This document shows positions 1 to 6,924 of a DNA stretch of 64,000 nucleotides, one piece after another. Source of the DNA: Spirosoma lacussanchae (GTDB lineage: Bacteria; Bacteroidota; Bacteroidia; Cytophagales; Spirosomataceae); assembly GCF_005870035.1 (NCBI RefSeq), contig NZ_SWJG01000001.1, forward strand, positions 372,001 through 436,000, written 5' to 3'. Numbering within the stretch: the stretch's first letter is position 1; every line of letters begins with the position of its first letter. Under the pieces are notes generated by a model. It saw only the letters and a list, made by a program, of their open reading frames with translations. It searched no databases and was not told the DNA's origin. Position numbers and translations under genes: made by a program.

Positions 1-891
1 CATGGCTTCCAGAATGGGCAGGCCGAAACCTTCGCTGATGGACGGGAACAGAAACGTTTCGGCCAGGGCGTACAAGGCCGGCAGGTCGTCGTTATCGATA
101 TAGCCGATAAACTGACAACGCTGTTCCACAAACGCATACTCGTCGGGGGTGAGTAGCTGCTTCAGGAATGCGGGGAGCTTGCCGCTGACAACCAGCTGCA
201 CGTCGGTGTCGATCTGGCCGTAGCGAATAAAAGCCTTCAGCACCGTTGTCATATTCTTGCGCGGATCTGCGCTGCCCAGGAAAAGCATAAACCGCTCAGG
301 CAGGTGGTAGCTGGCCCTGGCGCGGTCGCGCTGCTGGTCGGTGATGGGCTCCGAAAACCGGGCGCTGACGCCATTGTAAAGTACCTCGATGGGCGTTTTG
401 GCCAGATTCAACTCGCCCTTGATCTGCTGGCTGGCAAAGTGCGACACTGTCAGGATCTTGTGGCAGCGCCGGATCAGCCGCCGAACCAGCAGGGCCCGGT
501 ACCGGTTGCCGAAGCGCTGGTAGGCAGTAGCGGTATTGATGCCGAAGGCGGGCATCAGAAACAGCACATCGTGTAGGGTCAGGATCAGCGGAACGCCGGG
601 CATCAGCGGAGCCGTATTGGCGGTGCAGTGCAGCACGTCGAGCCGGTAGTCGCGAATGGCTTTCGGGAGTGCCACCTGCTCCCAGTGTACGTAGTTGTTG
701 CCCGTTACCTTGACCAGGGTGAAATTCTCGCGCAGGCTAAGGCAGCCTTCGTCCACGTCGGGCCGGACAAAGATGAAATACTCGTTGTCATGGTCGATCT
801 GCTGGAGGGCATTGATAAGCTCCAGCGCCACAATGTCCATACCGTGTTTATGAGGTCTGAGGAGTCGCTGAGCTTCAATTCCGATTCGCAT
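1..891 (-). CDS. Glycosyltransferase family 4 (partial, 3' end beyond window)
   Basis: Predicted GT-B glycosyltransferase that would transfer a sugar from a nucleotide donor to a growing surface polysaccharide on the cytoplasmic face. 297 codons are visible, starting at ATG 891 (MRIGIEAQRLL); the frame runs off the left edge. The end of the visible part carries the GT4 retaining motif EGFGLPILE (E287 and E295, an E-x7-E pair), so only the last 70-90 residues should be missing. A donor-domain start (MLFLGSADPRKN) lies near residue 215. The start overlaps the end of the upstream GT2 gene by 17 bases, so it is the last visible gene of the block A operon. Family assignment is firm; donor and acceptor sugars cannot be read from the sequence. 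Confidence 0.9.
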   Translation of the reverse strand, partial: MRIGIEAQRLLRPHKHGMDIVALELINALQQIDHDNEYFIFVRPDVDEGCLSLRENFTLVKVTGNNYVHWEQVALPKAIRDYRLDVLHCTANTAPLMPGVPLILTLHDVLFLMPAFGINTATAYQRFGNRYRALLVRRLIRRCHKILTVSHFASQQIKGELNLAKTPIEVLYNGVSARFSEPITDQQRDRARASYHLPERFMLFLGSADPRKNMTTVLKAFIRYGQIDTDVQLVVSGKLPAFLKQLLTPDEYAFVEQRCQFIGYIDNDDLPALYALAETFLFPSISEGFGLPILEAM

Positions 892-1834
892 ACACAGGGG
901 GTGTTAACAGGGTTACGGCGTCGGCTGGCAGCGGGGCCGGCCGGGCTACGCTATGGCGCAGGTTCCAGCCGACGCCGTTGAGCAGCGCCTTCAAAAAGGG
1001 GAGTTGGCCGCGCAGGCTGTAGCGCACCATGGCTTTCGGTAAAGCCAGGCCGGCGTAGTACAGCAAAAAAAACAGCAGCCGGGGCGGGGCCACGTTCCGG
1101 CGCATGAACAGAATCCGGTTTCGGGTCTGGTAATACACCTTCAGCGGGTTTCCCTTGCCCACCGATATCGACTCTTTGTGATAGACCAGCGCCGAAGGCT
1201 GGTAATAAATGACATAGCCTGCCTCGCGGATTCGGATGCACCAGTCGAGTTCTTCGTAGTACAGAAAATACAGCTCGGGCAGGAGGCCGGCCCGCTCGAT
1301 AGCGTCGCGTTTGACCAGCATGGCCGCGCCGTGGGCAAACGGCGTAGGCCCCGGCTGGTCGAACTGGCCCCGGTCTGCCTGATGGCTGCCGACGGCCCAC
1401 GCCTGTCCGGTATACGTGTTCAGGGGCGTATAGCCGGCATACTGAATAACGGTCGGATGGTCGAAAAAACGAATTTTGGGGCAGGTAACCCCAATGGCGT
1501 TGTCGGTGGCGAAGGGTTCCAGCAGGCGCTCGATCAGGTCGGGGGCCAGCTCGGTATCGTTGTTGAGAATAAGCAGGAAGTCGCCCGTGGCCTGCCGGAT
1601 ACCCACATTGTTGCCGCCCGCAAAGCCCAGGTTGGCATCGGTAACGATGAGCCGCAGGTTCGGCAGGCCTATTGCTGTAATGGCCGGTTCGGGGTTCTGG
1701 GCCGAATGGTTATCGACGACGATGATTTCGAGCGATGGATACGTCAGCTGCTGCACCGACGCCAGCAGGGCGCAGGTGACCTCAACCTGGTTGTAGTTCA
1801 GGATGATCAGCGAAACGAGCGGCTGGCTGTTCAT
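875..1834 (-). CDS. Glycosyltransferase family 2 (rhamnosyltransferase-like)
   Basis: Inverting GT-A glycosyltransferase of 319 residues, the usual length for the WbbL/rhamnosyltransferase-like GT2 group. Motifs in order are NYNQ (13-16), VVDN (38-41), the metal/nucleotide-binding NNDTE (90-94) and the acceptor-side EELDW (193-197) followed by a conserved basic region. The C-terminal part (about 250-275) is hydrophobic and may sit on the membrane. It starts with ATG in a 4-base overlap with the stop of the sugar transferase gene and overlaps the next GT4 by 17 bases. It therefore probably adds an early sugar after the initiating transferase. The actual sugar is not known. Confidence 0.9.
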   Translation of the reverse strand: MNSQPLVSLIILNYNQVEVTCALLASVQQLTYPSLEIIVVDNHSAQNPEPAITAIGLPNLRLIVTDANLGFAGGNNVGIRQATGDFLLILNNDTELAPDLIERLLEPFATDNAIGVTCPKIRFFDHPTVIQYAGYTPLNTYTGQAWAVGSHQADRGQFDQPGPTPFAHGAAMLVKRDAIERAGLLPELYFLYYEELDWCIRIREAGYVIYYQPSALVYHKESISVGKGNPLKVYYQTRNRILFMRRNVAPPRLLFFLLYYAGLALPKAMVRYSLRGQLPFLKALLNGVGWNLRHSVARPAPLPADAVTLLTPPVYANRN

Positions 1835-3006
1835 ACATTCTCTTTCTGGAAAACAGCCTTCACCGTCCGGATCAGAATAATCAGATCGGTCCGGAAGGAG
1901 TAGGTTCGGGCATAGAGCGCATCGAGCTGAATCCGTTCCTGATCCGACACGCCGGCTTTACCGCGTTTGGTTACCTGCCAGAGTCCCGTCAGCCCCGCCG
2001 GAGCCGCAAACCGGCGGGCGTAGCCGATGGTGGTCAGCTTTTCGGCTTCGTAGGGCGGCAGCGGACGATTGCCCACAAACGACATATCGCCTTTCAGGAT
2101 GTTGAACAGCTGCGGCAGCTCGTCGATGCTCGTGTTGCGCAGGAACTTGCCCAGGCGGGTTACGCGCGGATCTTCCTTGAACTTCATGAACATGGCTTTG
2201 GCCTTGCGGTTCCGCTGCACCTGAATCTCGCAGACCTGCATGTTGTCCTGAAATAACGGCCGCTGGCAGGACGTACCCGCCTGCTGGCAGGTTTCGCAGA
2301 GCGCATCGGGAGCCTGCTCGGGCTGGGCCGACTGGTACATATTCTGCGACGCCATCCCCGAAATGAGCTTGTCGGCCCCGGTGCGCATGGTCCTGAACTT
2401 GTACATGTCGAACAGTTTGTAACCCATACCGATCCGCTTGGATTTGTACAGAATAGGCCCTTTGGAGTCGAGCCGGATCAGCACGGCCACTACCAGCAGC
2501 AGGGGCGAGATCAGCAGCAGCACCCCGGCCGACACGGCAATATCGAACAGGCGTTTGCCGAGGGGCATCCGGAGCGGCTCTTCGTTGTCGAAGGTCGTAA
2601 AGGCTGTTTTGTACTCTTTTTTTCGGATCAGGTAGGTTAGCCGTTGCCGAACCGCCGTGGGGTCGTAATCCAGCGGAAATACGTCAATGATGGGCTGACC
2701 CTCGGCCTGCACGTTCGTATCGGCTTCGGCGTTGGGGCTGAGCAGCATAACGGCAAACGCCTGGTCGAGCCGGATCGTGTCGATGCTGTTGAGGAATTTC
2801 AGCCCACCCAGTTCATCATTGACCACGACCAGATCGTAAGGCCGACCCTGCTGGAGGGCTGCCAGCGCTTCTGACCGGCCGGGAAGAACCGTTACCGACC
2901 CCAGCGTAGCAAACGCCTGCACGAAATCAGAGGCTCTTTCGGCGTTGTCTTCAACATACAGTATGCGGAAATCAACGGTATTGACGGGCGAGTCTGAAGT
3001 CATCAC
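1831..3006 (-). CDS. Receiver-like domain fused to polyprenyl-phosphate sugar transferase
   Basis: Initiating enzyme of polysaccharide assembly: the C-terminal half belongs to the bacterial sugar transferase family (WcaJ/ExoY/WbaP), which loads a sugar-1-phosphate onto undecaprenyl phosphate. A membrane segment spans about 156-178; FRTM is at 204-207 and the catalytic-region signature [11 protein letters not shown] at 305-315. Between them is an insertion with four cysteines (C237, C240, C247, C259), possibly metal binding. Residues 13-125 resemble a response-regulator receiver (YVEDN at 18-22; a strand ending VVND at 61-64) but the conserved late Lys is not evident, so phosphorylation is doubtful. 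A stand-alone response regulator lies 12 bases upstream. Transferase call firm; receiver domain inferred from pattern. Confidence 0.88.
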   Translation of the reverse strand: MMTSDSPVNTVDFRILYVEDNAERASDFVQAFATLGSVTVLPGRSEALAALQQGRPYDLVVVNDELGGLKFLNSIDTIRLDQAFAVMLLSPNAEADTNVQAEGQPIIDVFPLDYDPTAVRQRLTYLIRKKEYKTAFTTFDNEEPLRMPLGKRLFDIAVSAGVLLLISPLLLVVAVLIRLDSKGPILYKSKRIGMGYKLFDMYKFRTMRTGADKLISGMASQNMYQSAQPEQAPDALCETCQQAGTSCQRPLFQDNMQVCEIQVQRNRKAKAMFMKFKEDPRVTRLGKFLRNTSIDELPQLFNILKGDMSFVGNRPLPPYEAEKLTTIGYARRFAAPAGLTGLWQVTKRGKAGVSDQERIQLDALYARTYSFRTDLIILIRTVKAVFQKENV

Positions 3007-3018
3007 AGAGAAGGAGAG

Positions 3019-3456
3019 TTACTGTCTGAAAGGGCTCAGTCGTGCGGCATCGAAATCAGTCCGGAAGGTCCGGCGATCGTTGGCCCGGCGGAGTAAGGCT
3101 TTGATTTTAGCCTCTATTTCCAGGGGGTTGAACGGCTTGATGATGAAATCGTCGGCCCCCTGGTCAATGCATTTCACTTTCAGCGCGCTGTCGTCGGCAC
3201 TGGACAGCACGATAATGGGTACGTGCCGATACAGGGAGCTGCTCCGGATCAGATCGATCATTTCAGTGCCATCGAGCATCGGCATCCGAAGATCAGTCAG
3301 GATAATGTCTGGCACGTTGCCCGACTCCAGCCACATCATCGCTTCCATACCATTGGCAAATGAGGTAATCTTAAACTGGGCGCCGAGAGCCTGCTCGATG
3401 ATTCTTCTGATGAAAACGTCATCATCTATATGAAGGACGTGGTAGCTGTTTTCCAT
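3019..3456 (-). CDS. Single-domain response regulator (CheY-like)
   Basis: Receiver domain of about 120 residues with a short basic tail and no output domain. Acidic pocket D11-D13, phospho-acceptor D55 (LTDLRMP), switch residue S85/S86 (VLSSAD) and K107-P108 are all present, so it should be phosphorylated normally. It is the first gene of the operon containing the sugar transferase and two glycosyltransferases, only 12 bases before the transferase. This suggests that it relays a signal to polysaccharide synthesis by protein contact rather than DNA binding. The cognate kinase is not in the window near it. The start ATG at 3456 is the only sensible one. Confidence 0.93.
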   Translation of the reverse strand: MENSYHVLHIDDDVFIRRIIEQALGAQFKITSFANGMEAMMWLESGNVPDIILTDLRMPMLDGTEMIDLIRSSSLYRHVPIIVLSSADDSALKVKCIDQGADDFIIKPFNPLEIEAKIKALLRRANDRRTFRTDFDAARLSPFRQ

Positions 3457-3909
3457 GAGGTTGTCTTTATGCTTGCTGTAAAGTTACAAGTGTCAAATAT
3501 GGCAAATTATAAGTTTACTAAAAACCATATACGTAATTATTCAGGTGGCCAGCTCAAATTTTAATAAGGGTCAGTTATTTCCGGACAACAATTGACTGGT
3601 GTTACCCATTCATCGATAAATACATTTTAATTGTATTTTCATAAGTGTTTGATATAAAGAGGGTTGAGGTGATAATAACGATGTATGATACTTCTTTACT
3701 TTTTCATGTACCAGATTTGGGTGTAACTGTTTACTTATAGCCGGATCATTGTTTTGTTAGTAACAATGAGTTGGCTTTAAAGCTAAAATAGTAAATTTGA
3801 GAATTAGCACTGTAACAAGCATAAATCGTTCCAGAAAATCGTGGTCACCCCCGCTTCTGGAACGATTTATGCACTAAGCAGGCTGGTTTATTTCTCCAAC
3901 TAGTTAAAT
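3457..3909. other. AT-rich divergent intergenic region
   Basis: About 450 bases without a convincing gene, clearly richer in A+T than the flanks. It separates the minus-strand polysaccharide operon from plus-strand genes and should hold the promoter of that operon, though I see no exact TAnnTTTG. The only clear structure is the long perfect hairpin at 3819-3872, listed separately. Confidence 0.6.
3819..3872. repeat. Perfect 18-bp inverted repeat with 18-base loop
   Basis: Arms 3819-3836 and 3855-3872 are exact reverse complements. The loop 3837-3854 shows no T-run after the stem on either strand, so it does not look like a normal intrinsic terminator. It lies 37 bases before the small gene at 3910 and could be a regulatory hairpin, a protein-binding site or a degenerate repeat element. 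Confidence 0.85.
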
Positions 3910-4221
3910 ATGATAGTCATGATCTGGAAACTGTACAAGGCCGCAACCCTCACGAGTATACGCTGCGTGCTGATGACCCTCTTCGAAACGGACTCGTCGG
4001 AACAGATCGATCGGCAGCTGAGGTACGCAGGCCAGTTGAAACAGATCATCCGTTGCGTGAGCGCGTATCAGGCGCTGCATCCGGCTTTCGCAACCGCTAC
4101 CTATGGCAACCTGGCCGGGTATCTTCAGCAGCATCTCTCCGCCCCCGAGCGGGCCGTTCTGCTCCAGCTCCTCCACCCGGCCTCCATGCCCACCGAACCC
4201 GGCCTGGCGTTTAAACTGTAA
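3910..4221 (+). CDS. Small protein of unknown function
   Basis: A 103-residue reading frame, not recognised. Third codon positions are mostly G or C as in neighbouring genes, and the protein has a plausible soluble helical composition (ISSEQIDRQL-like amphipathic stretches, one segment rich in Leu/Gln near 40-80), so I prefer it to the antisense frame on the other strand. The start may be the ATG at 3910 or the one at 3922 or 3973 (MTLFET); no ribosome-binding site helps to decide. It converges on the AraC gene with 67 bases between. No domain, signal peptide or membrane segment is visible. Confidence 0.5.
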   Translation: MIVMIWKLYKAATLTSIRCVLMTLFETDSSEQIDRQLRYAGQLKQIIRCVSAYQALHPAFATATYGNLAGYLQQHLSAPERAVLLQLLHPASMPTEPGLAFKL

Positions 4222-4288
4222 GGCGCCCCGCCGTTTTTTATCATCTGCTCACGTTGTTATCCCTTCTTCGGCGGAATGACAAAAAAGA

Positions 4289-5143
4289 TCAGGGCGGTTC
4301 CTGGCGGTGGCGTTTCTTGAACTGAAGCGGATTCTCGCCGGTCAGTCGCCTGAAAATGCGGTTGAAATACGACAGGCTCTCGAATCCGCAGGCAAAGCAG
4401 GCTTCCGATACGGTATGGTCCATGAGCAGCAGCTTCTGCGCCTGATTGATCCGGTACTGGTTCAGGAACTGGGTAAACGTAAGCCCGGTAATTCGTTTGA
4501 AGGATCGGCAAAAGGCCGATTCGGTAAGACTGGCCAGGGCGGCCACTTCCGGAATCTCGATTTTACGCGCATATTCGTCAGTAATGAACTGATGCACCCG
4601 TTTCAGCCGCTGTTGCTCGTTGAGGTTATAGGCGCTGGCTACCGCCTGGCCGTGTAAGGGGGTGTATTCGGTGCTGGTGGCCAGTTGCTGAAAGATGCGG
4701 AGCAAGCTGAGCAGCCGCTCAAACGAAGGCAGCCCGGCCAGCTGGCTCAACTGCTGCCCAACGGCCTGCTTGGTAGCCCCATAAAACGACAGCCCCGACC
4801 GGGCGCGCTCGAACAGGCGGGTAATAGCAGCCAGCTCGGGTGCCTGCCAGAACACCTCCCCTAGAAAATTTTCTTTCAGCTGGACCACCACTTTTCGGTG
4901 CTCGGTCCTAACCCCGTAGTCGAAGTTCAGGTGCGGCACGTTGGGGCCGATAAAGACCAGATCACTGCCTTCGTAGCGCGACATGTGGTTGCCTACGTGG
5001 CGGGTGCCGCTGGCGCCTTCGATAAACACGATCTCGTACTCCGGGTGGTAATGCCACAGGAAAACGTCGCTCAGCTGGGGCGTCAGCAGGATATGGAACG
5101 AGCTGTCGGCATCCGGGCTGATCTGTTCGAGCGCTAGTTTCAT
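4289..5143 (-). CDS. AraC-family transcriptional regulator with cupin sensor domain
   Basis: Transcription factor of 284 residues from the ATG at 5143 (MKLALEQI); an upstream in-frame start at 5203 would add 20 unsupported residues. The N-terminal half has the cupin/AraC_binding pattern (HYHPEYEIVFIEG, then GTRHVG), where a small ligand is expected to bind. The last 100 residues are the double helix-turn-helix AraC domain, with the signature region ACGFESLSYFNRIFRRLTG near the end. It is transcribed away from the phytanoyl-CoA dioxygenase gene, whose promoter lies in the shared gap, so it probably controls that gene and itself. The ligand is unknown. Confidence 0.92.
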   Translation of the reverse strand: MKLALEQISPDADSSFHILLTPQLSDVFLWHYHPEYEIVFIEGASGTRHVGNHMSRYEGSDLVFIGPNVPHLNFDYGVRTEHRKVVVQLKENFLGEVFWQAPELAAITRLFERARSGLSFYGATKQAVGQQLSQLAGLPSFERLLSLLRIFQQLATSTEYTPLHGQAVASAYNLNEQQRLKRVHQFITDEYARKIEIPEVAALASLTESAFCRSFKRITGLTFTQFLNQYRINQAQKLLLMDHTVSEACFACGFESLSYFNRIFRRLTGENPLQFKKRHRQEPP

Positions 5144-5256
5144 ACGGGGCGGGTTTTGTGCATATCTGCCGGTTTGCCAGAGTCTGGTACTATCTGAGAG
5201 CAATATAGTACAAAAAAGGGCTAGTTTCGTAGTAACACCTCCTGCTCCGGTCGGGC

Positions 5257-5264
5257 TACCTTTG
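5257..5264 (+). promoter_or_regulatory. Candidate -7 element (TACCTTTG) for the PhyH gene
   Basis: Exact match to the Bacteroidota TAnnTTTG consensus, 35 bases before the ATG at 5300, inside the divergent AraC/PhyH gap. No good -33 TTG at standard spacing is seen, which would fit a promoter needing an activator such as the adjacent AraC protein. Confidence 0.5.
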
Positions 5265-5299
5265 TTCTAACCAAACCCTGTTTTTACCGATCAGCTCGT

Positions 5300-6295
5300 A
5301 TGGAAGCAACCCCAACCATGACGCCGACCATGGCGCCCGCCAACGCCCACAAAGATATTCCGGGCAACCCCTCAACGGCTACCAGCAGCAAAATCAGCCT
5401 GAGCGACCGCGCCGGCGAAACGGTCAAACCGCTGCGGGTACTGTCAGAAGCCGACTGGCAGTTCTGGAAAGAAAACGGCTATATCGTTGTCAAACAGGCC
5501 GTGCCGCGCGAGCAGGCCGAGCGACTGGCCCGCTTTCTGTGGGCGTTTGAAGAAAAAGACCCCAATGACCCCGGCACCTGGTACGCGCCCCCGCGGGCCG
5601 ACATGCAGATGAAAGAGCTGATCGGCAGCGGCATGGTCGAACTTTACAATCACCAGTACCAGTGGGACAACCGCCAGTATCCCCGTGTCTACGATGCGTT
5701 TGTCGACATCTGGGGCACCGAGCACCTCTGGGTAACCATAGACCGGGCTAACCTGAATTTTCCGCTGCGTCCGCAGGATACCTTCAAAGGATTCATTCAC
5801 TGGGACTACGACCCCGAAACCCGCCCCCAGAACGTACAGGGCGTGCTGGCCCTGGCCGATCAGAACGACGAGAACATGGGTGGTTTCCAGTGCATACCCG
5901 AGCTGTATCGTACCTACGACACCTGGAAGCTGACCCAACCCGCCGACCGCGACCGGTTCAAACCCGATATTACGGGCTTCGAAGACAAGCTGGTCAAGGT
6001 GAAGATGGACGCGGGCGATCTGCTGATCTTCAACAGTACCCAGCCCCACGGCATCCGGCCCAACCGCTCGGCCGATAAGGTGCGGATTGCGCAGTATATT
6101 TCCATGATGCCGGCCGAAGAAGACAATGAAGCCCTGCGGCAGTGGCGCATCACGTCCTGGCGCGACCGCATCGCCCCCGAAGGTTACGCCTTTCCCGGCG
6201 ACCCGCGTGGCTGGGAGCGCACCCGCCACCAGACCGCCGAACTAAGCGAGCTGGGGAAAAAACTGCTGGGCCTGACCCGCTGGACCGACGAGTAG
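5300..6295 (+). CDS. Phytanoyl-CoA dioxygenase (PhyH) family Fe(II)/2-oxoglutarate oxygenase
   Basis: Predicted non-haem iron, 2-oxoglutarate-dependent hydroxylase of 331 residues. The iron ligands are visible as H167-x-D169 (IHWDYD) and distal H250 (TQPHGIRPN), with R253 or R256 placed to bind 2-oxoglutarate. The first 45 residues are Pro/Thr/Ala-rich with several possible start Mets (1, 7, 11) and look disordered. It lies divergently from an AraC regulator and 93 bases before a UPF0303 gene. The substrate is not deducible: bacterial PhyH proteins hydroxylate many small molecules, and this one need not act on phytanoyl-CoA. Confidence 0.9.
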   Translation: MEATPTMTPTMAPANAHKDIPGNPSTATSSKISLSDRAGETVKPLRVLSEADWQFWKENGYIVVKQAVPREQAERLARFLWAFEEKDPNDPGTWYAPPRADMQMKELIGSGMVELYNHQYQWDNRQYPRVYDAFVDIWGTEHLWVTIDRANLNFPLRPQDTFKGFIHWDYDPETRPQNVQGVLALADQNDENMGGFQCIPELYRTYDTWKLTQPADRDRFKPDITGFEDKLVKVKMDAGDLLIFNSTQPHGIRPNRSADKVRIAQYISMMPAEEDNEALRQWRITSWRDRIAPEGYAFPGDPRGWERTRHQTAELSELGKKLLGLTRWTDE

Positions 6296-6320
6296 AGAAG
6301 CCGCTGCCTGTGGTTCTGTC

Positions 6321-6368
6321 AGGGCCGGGTCGTCAGAAGCGGTAGCTCCTCAGTCACGACCCGGCCCT
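6321..6368. repeat. 13-bp perfect inverted repeat between PhyH and UPF0303 genes
   Basis: Arms 6321-6333 and 6356-6368 are exact reverse complements, GC-rich, with a 22-base loop. There is no T-run. It may slow or stop transcription after the PhyH gene, or stabilise one part of a two-gene message. Confidence 0.6.
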
Positions 6369-6388
6369 AACCCGTTATTCCGCTCCCT

Positions 6389-6895
6389 ATGGATACCGCC
6401 CCCATTGATATACAGGCCGATCTCGACCAGCTTGCCGTTCAGGAGCAGCAACTCCAGTTCGATACCTTCACGGCCGATACCGCCTGGCAGCTCGGCACCC
6501 GGCTCAAAGAAGCTGCCGAAGCCGCCGGTAAAGCCGTTGCCATCGAGATCCAGCTGGCTGGTCAGCCGCTGTTCTTCTACGCCATGCCCGGCACCACCGC
6601 CGACAATGCCGACTGGATTCGGCGCAAACGAAACGTGGTGCTGCGTTTCCACCGGAGTTCCTACGCCGTTGGGCTCGATTTGCAACAGCGGCAAACTTCC
6701 CTGCAGGAACGCTCGGGCCTCGACCTCAGAGACTACGCGCCCTTTGGCGGCTGTTTCCCGCTGATCCTGCGCGGAACGGGCTGCGTCGGTACGCTGGCCG
6801 TGTCGGGTTTGCCCCAGCGCGATGACCATAACCTGATCGTTGCCGTACTGGCCCGGTGGTTCGATTTGCCGCTGGCCGGACTGGCCCTGAGCTAA
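6389..6895 (+). CDS. UPF0303 / HbpS-like (GlcG, haem-degrading domain) family protein
   Basis: Cytosolic protein of 168 residues, the usual length of the UPF0303 (YBR137W-like) group in the wider HbpS/GlcG superfamily. Features seen are the helix TAWQLGTRLKEAA, then VAIEIQLAGQPLFFYAMPGTT, the NADWIRRKRN basic helix, and the C-terminal GGCFPLILRGTGCVGTLAVSGLP strand region typical of the fold. Members are annotated as haem-degrading domain proteins, but the true activity of UPF0303 proteins is not established. It follows the PhyH gene on the same strand after a hairpin and ends 29 bases from the convergent VWA gene. Confidence 0.82.
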   Translation: MDTAPIDIQADLDQLAVQEQQLQFDTFTADTAWQLGTRLKEAAEAAGKAVAIEIQLAGQPLFFYAMPGTTADNADWIRRKRNVVLRFHRSSYAVGLDLQQRQTSLQERSGLDLRDYAPFGGCFPLILRGTGCVGTLAVSGLPQRDDHNLIVAVLARWFDLPLAGLALS

Positions 6896-6924
6896 TTATT
6901 CGTTTACTGGCCAGATCAGGTTGC

